Part shown: piece by piece, positions 26,426-33,642 of the stretch | Position numbering within the stretch: position 1 is the first letter of the stretch | Layout: each line of letters begins with the position of its first letter | Made by a program: the position numbers and the translations under genes | Assembly (NCBI GenBank): GCA_964411125.1 | Contig: CAYPJU010000055.1 | Span: forward strand, 1 to 43,355 | Length of the DNA: 43,355 nt | Direction: 5' to 3' | Source: JBFIHF01 sp964411125 | GTDB taxonomy: Bacteria > Myxococcota_A > Bradymonadia > Bradymonadales > Bradymonadaceae | Notes under the pieces: generated by a model | Database searches by the model: none | What the model was told of the DNA's origin: nothing | Seen by the model: only the letters and a program-made list of their open reading frames with translations

Positions 26426-27858
26426 GCGAGAGGTCGCCCCGAACGCTCCACTGGACCCCCCGCCTGCGGACCGTCCTCCTGCTCGTCAATCTCGTCATTC
26501 TGGCGATGCCGCTCGGCGCGATCGCGGCGCTGCGCATCTACGACAGCGAGCTCATCCGGCAGACCGAGGCNNNNNNNNNNNNNNNNNNNNNNNNNNNNNN
26601 NNNNNNNNNNNNNNNNNNNNNNNNNNNNNNNNNNNNNNNNNNNNNNNNNNNNNNNNNNNNNNNNNNNNNNGAGGCGCAGCGCATCACCCTCGCCGGCATT
26701 CGGATCGTCGACTCCGAAGGAACCATCGTGGCGAGCACAGCGGGCGAGAGCGGCGTCTCGATCGCGTCGCACGAAGAGATTCGGCGAGCGCTGCGGGGTG
26801 AATTCGTCAGCGTACTGCGCGAACGAACCTCCGACACGAAGCGACCTCCGCTCGACTCGATGTCGCGCGGGACCAAGGTTCGCGTCTTCGTCGCGATGCC
26901 GATCCTCGTCGACGGACACGTGACCGGAGCCGTCGTCTTGTCCCGAACTCCGATGGGAGTCGCCAAGGCCGTCTATCAGAACCGGGCGGTCTTCCTCGCG
27001 ATGCTGCTGTCGCTCCTGCTCGGGGTGACGCTCGTCACGCTCCTCACCGTCTTCACGATCCGCCAGCCGATCAAGGCGCTCATCCGGCAGACGCGACGGA
27101 TCGCCGTCGACCCCGCACAGGGCGACCCGATCGACCGTCCTGGCACCCGCGAGTTCGAAGAGCTCTCCGAAGCGTTCGCCGCCATGTCGAAGGCCCTTCA
27201 CGACCGCGGCGTCTACATCACGACGTTCGCCCGCAACGTCTCGCACGAGTTCAAGACGCCGCTCACCTCGATCCGCGGCTCCGTGGAACTCCTGCAGGAC
27301 CATCTCGACACGATGGCGCCCGAGGAGCGGGACGGCTTCCTCGAGGTCGTCGCTCGCGATTGCGACCGGCTGGACCGCCTGGTCGCCGATCTGTTGGAGC
27401 TCGCCCGCGCCGACGTCGTCGCCCCCGGCGCCGATACGACGCACGTTTCCGACGCCGTCGAACGAACCAGCGAGCCGCTGAGAGACGCCGGGTTCGTCGT
27501 GGAGCTCGAGGTCGACGGCGATGACCGCGTCGGCATCTCCGCTCCGGCGCTCGGGTCGATCTTCGACAACCTGCTCGGCAACGCCCGAGCTCACGGCGCC
27601 TCGCGCGCCTCCGTCCGCGTCTCGACCGACCGCGACCGAGTCCGCATCGAGGTCCACGACGACGGCCCGGGCATCGACCCCGACGTCGCCGACGACGTGT
27701 TCGACGACTTCTTCACCACCGCGCGCGACCGCGGCGGCACCGGCCTCGGCCTCGCGATCGTACGAACACTCGTCCACGCCCACCACGGCTCCATCGAGCT
27801 CGTCGATCCCTCGTGCGCGAAGTTTCGGGTCACTCTGCCGTCCGTGCCCGCACGGTGA
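26422..27858 (+). CDS. Sensor histidine kinase, interrupted by a scaffold gap
   Basis: About 478 residues counting 100 unknown bases (26571-26670). Seen: first membrane helix (VLLLVNLVILAMPLGAIAAL), a periplasmic region partly lost in the gap (IVDSEGTIVASTAGESG, PAS/CHASE-like), second helix (AVFLAMLLSLLLGVTLVTLL), HAMP-like segment IRQPIKALIRQTRRI, H-box NVSHEFKTPLTSIRG (His at 27244), N-box NLLGNARAHG, and ATP loops DDGPGID and GGTGLGLAI. The frame is kept across the 100-N placeholder, but the true gap length is unknown, so the sensor region is unreliable. GTG 26422 overlaps the regulator stop. It is the cognate kinase of the preceding regulator and the likely input for the exosortase module. 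Confidence 0.88.
   Translation: MSERSPRTLHWTPRLRTVLLLVNLVILAMPLGAIAALRIYDSELIRQTEXXXXXXXXXXXXXXXXXXXXXXXXXXXXXXXXXXEAQRITLAGIRIVDSEGTIVASTAGESGVSIASHEEIRRALRGEFVSVLRERTSDTKRPPLDSMSRGTKVRVFVAMPILVDGHVTGAVVLSRTPMGVAKAVYQNRAVFLAMLLSLLLGVTLVTLLTVFTIRQPIKALIRQTRRIAVDPAQGDPIDRPGTREFEELSEAFAAMSKALHDRGVYITTFARNVSHEFKTPLTSIRGSVELLQDHLDTMAPEERDGFLEVVARDCDRLDRLVADLLELARADVVAPGADTTHVSDAVERTSEPLRDAGFVVELEVDGDDRVGISAPALGSIFDNLLGNARAHGASRASVRVSTDRDRVRIEVHDDGPGIDPDVADDVFDDFFTTARDRGGTGLGLAIVRTLVHAHHGSIELVDPSCAKFRVTLPSVPAR
26571..26670. other. Scaffold gap (100 N)
   Basis: Exactly 100 unknown bases within the histidine kinase gene. The round size marks a placeholder. Flanks share only GAGGC. Confidence 0.99.
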
Positions 27859-27898
27859 TTTCAGGTCTCGATAGGACCGCGGAAGCGGCGATGCAGGC

Positions 27899-28972
27899 TC
27901 ACCGCGACCTGGACGGTGTCGTGTCGAGACTCGCCAACACGGCATCGACCTCGGCCTCGTAGGTGCTGCGCGCCTGCGAGTCCACTACGCCAGGTAGCAA
28001 GTCCCCGAACGCATTGACCTCGAACACCGTCACCCGACCGAACCCCGGCGTGAACGCCAGGTCCACCCCCGCATACAGGGCGTCGCCGAACGCCGAGTAC
28101 GCACCGACCGCCGTCTCGAGCAAACCCTCCCACCGCTTCGTGCCCACCTGCGCACGCAGGGCGTCCACGTCGCCGCGAGCGTTCCCCAGATGCAGGTTCG
28201 TCATCGGGTGCCTGCTGGTCCGCATCACCACGTGCCCCGGCTCGCCGTCGATCACGACGACGCGCAGGTCGAACGCCGCCCCCTGCGCCGACGCCTTCGG
28301 GACCCACTCCTCGACCAACAGCTCGTCGAGCCTCCCGAGAGTATCGATGACCGCGGTCACATCCTCGAAAGTCTGGTACCGACGAAGCTTCAGGGAGTTG
28401 TAGAGGCGGCTCATGCCATCGTCCGCGCGCGCCATCTCGCACGACGTGACGGCGAGGACTCGGCGCTCGTTCATCGTCAGAGCGACGACGCCGGAGGCCG
28501 ACGAGCCGTGGCGCGGCTTCACGAAGCACCGCCGGACGCCGGCGCTCTTTGTCACGCGACGCAGCTCCGCGAACGTGCGAACGAGCCCGTACGTCTCCGG
28601 CACCGAAACACCGACCGCGGTCAGCCGACGCTTCGTCTCCACCTTGTCGAACATCGCAGCGATCTGAGCCTGCGGAGTGATCCAGCGAGGCGCTTCCAGG
28701 CGACCCAGAGCCGAGCACATGCCGCGGTACGCCCCCTCGAAGCTGCGGATCCGCCCACGATCCTCGGCCTCCTCGACCCCGAGCAGCGCAGACTCGACTC
28801 GCCAGTTCTCGCCCGGCGAATCGATACGAACGGGGGCGTCGAGCTTCACCCTCCCGGCATCGAGCACGTCGGACCACGAGACGACCTCCACCTCGACACC
28901 GCGGCTGGCACAGGCTGCGGCGAACATCGAAGCGCGGCGGTTCTCCGGGTTGCAGATCAGAGCGAGCTTCAC
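27899..28972 (-). CDS. STM4014-like ATP-grasp protein
   Basis: A 357-residue protein resembling the uncharacterised STM4014 family. The N-terminus KLALICNPENRRASMFAAAC is a pre-ATP-grasp Rossmann-like domain; the middle has RRCFVKPRHGSSASGVVAL, the nucleotide-binding lysine loop. Then come ELLVEEWVPKASAQG and the metal-binding VFEVNAFGDLLPG near the C-terminus. ATP-grasp enzymes join a carboxylate to an amine or thiol through an acyl-phosphate; the substrate here is unknown. The GTG at 28972 overlaps the stop of the STM4015-like gene (GTGA, 28969-28972), so the two are coupled as partners. It converges on the histidine kinase gene across 40 bp. Confidence 0.8.
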   Translation of the reverse strand: MKLALICNPENRRASMFAAACASRGVEVEVVSWSDVLDAGRVKLDAPVRIDSPGENWRVESALLGVEEAEDRGRIRSFEGAYRGMCSALGRLEAPRWITPQAQIAAMFDKVETKRRLTAVGVSVPETYGLVRTFAELRRVTKSAGVRRCFVKPRHGSSASGVVALTMNERRVLAVTSCEMARADDGMSRLYNSLKLRRYQTFEDVTAVIDTLGRLDELLVEEWVPKASAQGAAFDLRVVVIDGEPGHVVMRTSRHPMTNLHLGNARGDVDALRAQVGTKRWEGLLETAVGAYSAFGDALYAGVDLAFTPGFGRVTVFEVNAFGDLLPGVVDSQARSTYEAEVDAVLASLDTTPSRSR

Positions 28973-30078
28973 TCCGCGACAGCCACGTATCGAATCTCTT
29001 CGCCGTCCTCGGACTCCCCGTCGGCCACCTGAGGAAAGGACAGCTCGACGTCGAGCGGAAGCGCCCGCAGCCGCTCGACCCAGTCCGGCGAAATGTAGTG
29101 ATGGTGAAGGTCGAGCCGCTCCAGCGCCGTCAACTCGGGGCTGTTGTAGAGCGCCGCCGCGCCCCGGTCCCCCAACGTCCCCAACGACAGGTCGAGAACC
29201 CGCAGCCGGCCGATCGCGCCGACATCGGTCGCCAGAGCTTCGGCGATCTCGTCCGCCCTCTCCGCGTCTCGGAGCCCCAGCACATCCAACCTCGGGAAGG
29301 TCCGCGGCTGCCACAGCGGACGCAGGTCGTCGACCTCCGCATCTCCCCCGTAGTCGGGAATCCCGAGCCACAGCTCCAGGTGCTCCAACGACTCGAGCTT
29401 CGCATCGGCGAGGTCGGCCACGGTCTCCCGCGAGAGGCCTCCCGATTGCACGACGAGCTTTCGAAGCCCCCCGTGCCGAAGCCCCTCGAACCGCAGCCCG
29501 TTTCCGCCGCGGACCGTCAGCGACTCCAACCCCGGAAACGCGTCGAGCAGCCGCGTCATCGAGCCCTGCTGGATCCAGGAGACCTCGCACTCCTCCGAGG
29601 TGATGTCGCCGAAGAAGATCGCTCGCAGCGACGGCATTCGCGACGACAGAGCGGCCAACCGCTCGATCGTGGCTTCTGGACCCTCTTCGAACTCACGGAA
29701 CCATGGCCCGATCACGAGCGCCCGAACCTCCGAGATCCGCGGGTCGTTCCCGAACGCCTCCCACATCCCGTCGACGTCCGCCGCTACCAGGCGCGGCTGC
29801 GGATACGGGAGCAGCGCGACGAGGGCGAAGAGCCCCACGGCCAGCGCCCAAGCAGACCAGAGCGCGACCACGATCCCCGTGATCACGATCACGGCCAGCA
29901 TCGCGACCCGTCGCGTGTCACTCAGAGGCGTGGGGTTCTGGTCGACGAGATACGACGCCGCGAGCCGCGGACACTCGACCTCGGGGTCCCCCAGTCCGCG
30001 CGCCGGTGAGAAGTCAACCACCGTGAGCCCGTCGACTTCCTCGAGATCCCAGAACGTTGCGTACCCGTAGTGTTCCAT
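28969..30078 (-). CDS. STM4015-like leucine-rich protein with membrane insertion
   Basis: A 369-residue protein. From about residue 140 it matches my memory of the STM4015 family: AIFFGDITSEECEVSWIQQG, LESLTVRGGNGLRFEGL, LEHLELWLGIPDYGG, LDVLGLRDAERADEIA and LERLDLHHHYIS form irregular leucine-rich repeats. Residues about 58-95 hold two hydrophobic segments (VAMLAVIVITGIVVALWSAW and ALAVGLFALVALLPY) that I do not recall in the family and that would place the protein in the membrane. ATG 30078 is the only in-frame start with protein-like sequence after it. The STM4015 family usually sits in clusters with STM4014, an STM4013-type hydrolase and radical SAM proteins; here only the pair is present. 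Confidence 0.75.
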   Translation of the reverse strand: MEHYGYATFWDLEEVDGLTVVDFSPARGLGDPEVECPRLAASYLVDQNPTPLSDTRRVAMLAVIVITGIVVALWSAWALAVGLFALVALLPYPQPRLVAADVDGMWEAFGNDPRISEVRALVIGPWFREFEEGPEATIERLAALSSRMPSLRAIFFGDITSEECEVSWIQQGSMTRLLDAFPGLESLTVRGGNGLRFEGLRHGGLRKLVVQSGGLSRETVADLADAKLESLEHLELWLGIPDYGGDAEVDDLRPLWQPRTFPRLDVLGLRDAERADEIAEALATDVGAIGRLRVLDLSLGTLGDRGAAALYNSPELTALERLDLHHHYISPDWVERLRALPLDVELSFPQVADGESEDGEEIRYVAVAE

Positions 30079-30153
30079 GCCCGGACGCTAGCAGATCGCC
30101 CGTGAGACGAAAAACCGCGGGGGGTGCCAACGTCCACCGAAGACATGTCTCCC

Positions 30154-30249
30154 CTCTCCCCAACCGCACCCTCTCCCCAACCGCACCCTCTCCCCAACCG
30201 CGCCCTCTCCCCAACCGCGCCCTCGCCCCAACCGCGCCCTCTCCCCACC
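30154..30249. repeat. 17-bp tandem repeat, 5.6 copies
   Basis: The unit CTCTCCCCAACCGCRCC repeats five times from 30154 to 30238 (one copy has CTCG), then a partial copy to 30249. Differences are single substitutions only. No in-frame coding role is evident; 17 is not a multiple of three. Confidence 0.9.
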
Positions 30250-30324
30250 TTGCTGCCCCCGGCCCCGACCTCGACCCGACCTCGCCCGCTGCGGCCCGAG
30301 TCTTGTCCGCCTGCCCGATCGCGA

Positions 30325-30349
30325 CCTGCCAGGCGAGTCGCCTGGCAGG
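30325..30349. repeat. 12-bp perfect inverted repeat
   Basis: CCTGCCAGGCGA (30325-30336) and TCGCCTGGCAGG (30338-30349) surround a single G. As DNA it is a near-perfect dyad; as RNA it would form a long hairpin. No T-run follows, so it is not a standard terminator. Confidence 0.8.
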
Positions 30350-30907
30350 CATCCGGCTTGCCCGCCGCCGACGTTCGCCCTGACCTCGTCACCGCTGCAC
30401 ACCCAGCCACACAAGCTCGCCCTGAGGGGAGTTTCGTTCCCGAAAGGAACTGGTGCCCTCCCCGAACAGAGCGGTGCCGTCCTCGTCGGCCCAAAGCGGA
30501 CAGAGTCGTCCACTTCCGCCCCAGGCCGAGCGGCTGGTGCTCCGCGCGGGGGGGCGATTTTCCGCCGCGCTCGAATTTCGGCCGACCCGGCTCCCTCGGC
30601 CGCGGGGGTTGCCCGGGGCCGGGAATCTCCCCCTCCGGAGAGTGGATCGGTGGTTCCTTCCGTTCCGTCGGGGGTGGTCGCTTTCGCGCGGCGTCCACCG
30701 CCTCGGCCGGTCTCGGAACCGGGGTTCGGGCGCGGGTTCGGGTGGAACCTTGCCCTCGCGACGCACCGAGCCCGGATATGTGGGGCTCCCCCGATCGCCC
30801 GGGGTGGGGCGCGTCACTGGCTGTTCTCCATAGGCAACTCCTGGTCCGTCGTGAAAGTGGTTGGTCCTGCGTTTCGTTTCGTCATCGTGTGCTCGTTCGA
30901 GCCTGTA

Positions 30908-30935
30908 GGGCGCGCGACCCGAAGGTCGCGCGCCC
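30908..30935. repeat. Perfect 12-bp hairpin with CGAA loop
   Basis: GGGCGCGCGACC (30908-30919), loop CGAA, then GGTCGCGCGCCC (30924-30935). No T-tract follows. It lies 10 bp before a second larger stem-loop. Confidence 0.85.
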
Positions 30936-30945
30936 CGCGGGCCCG

Positions 30946-31000
30946 CCTATCGACGACCAGTGGCCGCCCCCCACCCCCGCGACCACTGGTCACCGATAGG
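30946..31000. repeat. Stem-loop with 18-nt arms and a C-rich loop
   Basis: CCTATCGACGACCAGTGG (30946-30963) pairs with CCACTGGTCACCGATAGG (30983-31000), 16 of 18 positions complementary, around a 19-nt C-rich loop. The two mismatches are adjacent, making an internal bulge. It may be an imperfect mobile-repeat remnant or part of a structured RNA. Confidence 0.8.
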
Positions 31001-31364
31001 CTTCGGTAGCCGACGCCGCGCGTCGCCCGGAGGGCGCGCAGGACCTTCCGCGCGCGTACGGAAGGCCCGTCCCTCCGGTCGACGGCACGGCGGCGACTAC
31101 ATACTCATTATCGGCAGCGGCGCGTCTCCGTTGCGGAAAAAGTTTTTGATGGGCCTCCCGGCTAGTATTCATGAGGCCGCGAGCAACGCAGAACGTTTCC
31201 GAACCGGTTCGAAACGCCCTTTCGTGGGGTAGACGTCGGGGTACGCCGTGGCGGCTTTCCGCTCGGTGTCGTGACGGTCAGTGGTTTGAGGCGGGAGGGT
31301 CGACTGCGGACCGAACATGGTGATCCGCGGTGGCCGACGAGACGGCAACTCTCGAACGAACGGG

Positions 31365-31393
31365 TTGACGACGCCGGGAGCCTTGATTATAAG
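31365..31393 (+). promoter_or_regulatory. Near-consensus sigma-70 promoter of the tRNA gene
   Basis: TTGACG at 31365-31370 and TATAAG at 31388-31393 are separated by exactly 17 bp. The expected start is near 31400, only a few bases before the mature tRNA 5' end at 31403. Confidence 0.85.
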
Positions 31394-31402
31394 ACCTGCC
31401 GC

Positions 31403-31475
31403 GCCAATGTAGCTCAGCTGGTAGAGCAGCGCATTCGTAATGCGCAGGTCACCGGTTCAAGTCCGGTCATTGGCT
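31403..31475 (+). tRNA. tRNA-Thr (anticodon CGT)
   Basis: A complete 73-nt cloverleaf: acceptor GCCAATG / CATTGGC, D-arm GCTC / GAGC, anticodon stem GCGCA / TGCGC with loop TTCGTAA (anticodon CGT at 31436-31438, reading ACG), five-base variable loop, and T-arm ACCGG-TTCAAGT-CCGGT. Discriminator base T; the 3' CCA is not encoded. A near-consensus promoter lies immediately upstream and a terminator 5 nt downstream, so it is a stand-alone gene. Confidence 0.97.
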
Positions 31476-31480
31476 TGAAG

Positions 31481-31514
31481 ACGGCGGTTCCTTAGGGGAC
31501 CGCCGTTTTCTTTT
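31481..31514 (+). terminator. Rho-independent terminator after tRNA-Thr
   Basis: An 11-bp stem, ACGGCGGTTCC (31481-31491) / GGGACCGCCGT (31496-31506), has a TTAG loop and one G-T pair, followed by TTTCTTTT. It begins 5 nt after the tRNA. Confidence 0.92.
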
Positions 31515-31595
31515 GACCGTACGCCGCTGGCTCGGGATGACCGATCCACGATAGATTCGGTTCGTCATTCTCCAACGCCCCCGTACACTTCCACG

Positions 31596-33494
31596 ATGAA
31601 ATCGACGGACGAAGTCACGCCCCCGCGCCGCGCGGCCTACCCGGCCGTCATCGGTTCGGTGGCGCTGACCGCGTACGCTCTCTCGGAGTCGGTCGCGACC
31701 CATCGCGTCTGGATCGCGTTCGACGCGATGGCATTGTTCCGGATTCTCGCCACGTGCTCGGCGTTCGGGTTTCTCCTCTTCGTATGTGGGCTGGCGGCAC
31801 CGCGGTTCGATCGCCTCACCACCTTTCGCGGTTTCGCCGGCCTGACGACCGCGACGATGGGGGCGGCGATCGCGTACCTCTTCCTGGAACGCGCGCCGAT
31901 CGACACCCTCGCCTACCTCGCGGCTGCAATGGTGGTGGTGTGTTGGCGGCTCGGGCGCGATGCCAAGGGCGGATCGGGGTGGCTCGCATGGGCCCCTCTT
32001 CTGTTTACGGCGCTCTGGATCCTCCTCTTCACGTATCCCCCGATCGCCAGTCCCTGGCTGGTGTTCCTCTTCTTCGCGACCATCGGCGCTCTGCTGCAAT
32101 TTGCGTTCGGAAAGCTTGGACGCAGCCGTTTCGGGGCTTCGGTGGTGACCCTGGGGGGAATCGCGGGAAGTGTAGCGATGCCGTGGCCGAAACCGACGCA
32201 CTACCCCTCCCTGAAAATCCTGGGGGCCACGGCCCTCGCCACCGTGACCTGCGCGGTGTGCTGGCGTCTGTTGCCCGCGGCGGGCAGACGGGCGACGCGC
32301 GTCACGCTGGCCCTGCTCGCTCTTGGAACCGTCGGTTTTTTCGCCTTCGCCCTCGCCCCACGTACCATCGCCTTCGGTCCGTTCTCGACCGCGACCCTCG
32401 TCGGCAAGACGATGGTCGTCGCGCACCCGCGGCCCGACCTCACGGCCGCAGAGGAGGAGCGGCGGCGCGCCGCGCCCCCCGTCGTCCCCGAGTGCCCCGA
32501 AGAGAAACCGGAAGGGGTGCTCTGGATTGTCATCGATGCCCTGCGACCCGATGCCGTTCCGCCCGGACGGTTCGAGTCGCTCGATCGCTTCTCGGCCTCC
32601 GCCGTTCGCTACGAGAGGGCATACGCGCCCGCACCGGCGACGTTCGCCTCGTTCGCGACCTGGCTCGAGCGTCGCCCCGACGTCGCCGGTGTGCCGTGGA
32701 CCGTGCTCGCACCGCGGCACGCGAATTCGGACGGTCTCACACGCGTAATCGGCGACGACATCCCCCGCGTCGACCTGGGCCCTAGCTGCACTGGGGAGGG
32801 AGAACGCGCCGTCGAAATACTGCAGCAGCACGAGCCCGGATCCCTCGCCCTCCTCTACCTGCCGGTCCCGCATACTCCCTACCACTGCGAAAACCCGGAC
32901 GATTCGGTGTTGGAGTGCTACCGCGGTGCCGTCGCCTGCGCCGTGCGTGAGCTCGAGCCCGTCTTCGCATGGGCACGCGAGAATCCTCGTTGGGCCGTCG
33001 CGCTGACGGCCGACCACGGAGAGTCACTCGGCGCGAAGAACGTTGCGACACACGCGGTGAGCCTTTGGGAGGAACAGGTTCGGGTGCCACTGATTGTGCG
33101 AGCGCCCGGCTGGGAGCCCGCAGTGGTGGAGACCGCCGTATCGAACGCGTGGCTCGGTGGCACCTTCGGATGCTGGCTCGCCGACAATCCGCTCGCCTTT
33201 GCGGCGACCCCGGGGCTTCTGGAACCCGACCCTGAGCCGCGCCCGTTCGCGATGCACGGGTTCGCCGTCAATTTCTCCAAACCGCAGTGGGGATGGGGCG
33301 AGACGCGCGAGAGTGCCGTCATCCGTTGGCCGCACAAGGCGATCGTCGATCACGATACCGGCTGGGTTCAGGTGTTCGACCTGGAGGACGACCCCGACGA
33401 GACCACCAACCTCGCCGTCGAAAATCCGGCGCTGGCCGCTGAACTGCGCGATGTACTGTCGCGCACCTGGGGCCCGGCTCTGACGACGCGATGA
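31596..33494 (+). CDS. Membrane-anchored sulfatase / phosphatase-superfamily protein
   Basis: A 632-residue protein. Residues 1-270 contain about seven or eight membrane helices; the C-terminal 350 residues are an alkaline-phosphatase-superfamily domain facing the periplasm. Seen metal-site motifs are VLWIVIDALRPDAV and ALTADHGESLGAKNVATH. There is no sulfatase Cys/Ser-x-Pro-x-Arg signature; the nucleophile position is likely the Thr in APATFASFATWL, as in phosphoethanolamine or phosphoglycerol transferases. DDPDETTNLAVENP near the end is a common sulfatase-like tail. Role: hydrolysis or transfer of phosphate or sulfate esters on envelope glycans or lipids; substrate unknown. ATG 31596 lies 80 bp past the tRNA terminator. 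Confidence 0.85.
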   Translation: MKSTDEVTPPRRAAYPAVIGSVALTAYALSESVATHRVWIAFDAMALFRILATCSAFGFLLFVCGLAAPRFDRLTTFRGFAGLTTATMGAAIAYLFLERAPIDTLAYLAAAMVVVCWRLGRDAKGGSGWLAWAPLLFTALWILLFTYPPIASPWLVFLFFATIGALLQFAFGKLGRSRFGASVVTLGGIAGSVAMPWPKPTHYPSLKILGATALATVTCAVCWRLLPAAGRRATRVTLALLALGTVGFFAFALAPRTIAFGPFSTATLVGKTMVVAHPRPDLTAAEEERRRAAPPVVPECPEEKPEGVLWIVIDALRPDAVPPGRFESLDRFSASAVRYERAYAPAPATFASFATWLERRPDVAGVPWTVLAPRHANSDGLTRVIGDDIPRVDLGPSCTGEGERAVEILQQHEPGSLALLYLPVPHTPYHCENPDDSVLECYRGAVACAVRELEPVFAWARENPRWAVALTADHGESLGAKNVATHAVSLWEEQVRVPLIVRAPGWEPAVVETAVSNAWLGGTFGCWLADNPLAFAATPGLLEPDPEPRPFAMHGFAVNFSKPQWGWGETRESAVIRWPHKAIVDHDTGWVQVFDLEDDPDETTNLAVENPALAAELRDVLSRTWGPALTTR

Positions 33495-33642
33495 TGCCGA
33501 GAGTTGGGACCGCCGCCGTCTCTGCGGTCCGGGGGTGAGGGAGGAGTGCGATCTCTGAATCTGAGTCTTTGCTCACGTTTCGCTGGAAATCGAGACTCGT
33601 TGTCGGTAGGTTCGCCTCATCTCAGGTAGTGGAGCGAGAGTG

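Larger units (their letters stand above)
30079..31364. other. 1.3-kb region without a convincing gene
   Basis: Between the STM4015-like gene and the tRNA promoter I see no credible coding sequence. The long open frames are Pro/Arg-rich, occur on both strands at once and lack GC3 bias typical of the neighbours. The region holds a 17-bp tandem array (30154-30249), a 12-bp inverted repeat (30325-30349), a perfect hairpin (30908-30935), an 18-nt-arm stem-loop (30946-31000), a 7-bp hairpin at CCTTCCG/CGGAAGG near 31050-31071, and an AT-rich island at 31131-31175. It could hold a structured RNA or be repeat-rich spacer. Confidence 0.6.

Noticed and set aside
30124..30999. Overlapping Pro/Arg-rich open frames on both strands
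   Set aside because: They pass through the 17-bp repeat and hairpins, lack ribosome sites and protein-like composition, and occur in several frames at once.
31131..31175. AT-rich island resembling a promoter (TTGATG, TAGTAT)
   Set aside because: The spacing between the possible -35 and -10 is only 11-14 bp, so it is not a credible sigma-70 promoter; kept only as compositional oddity.
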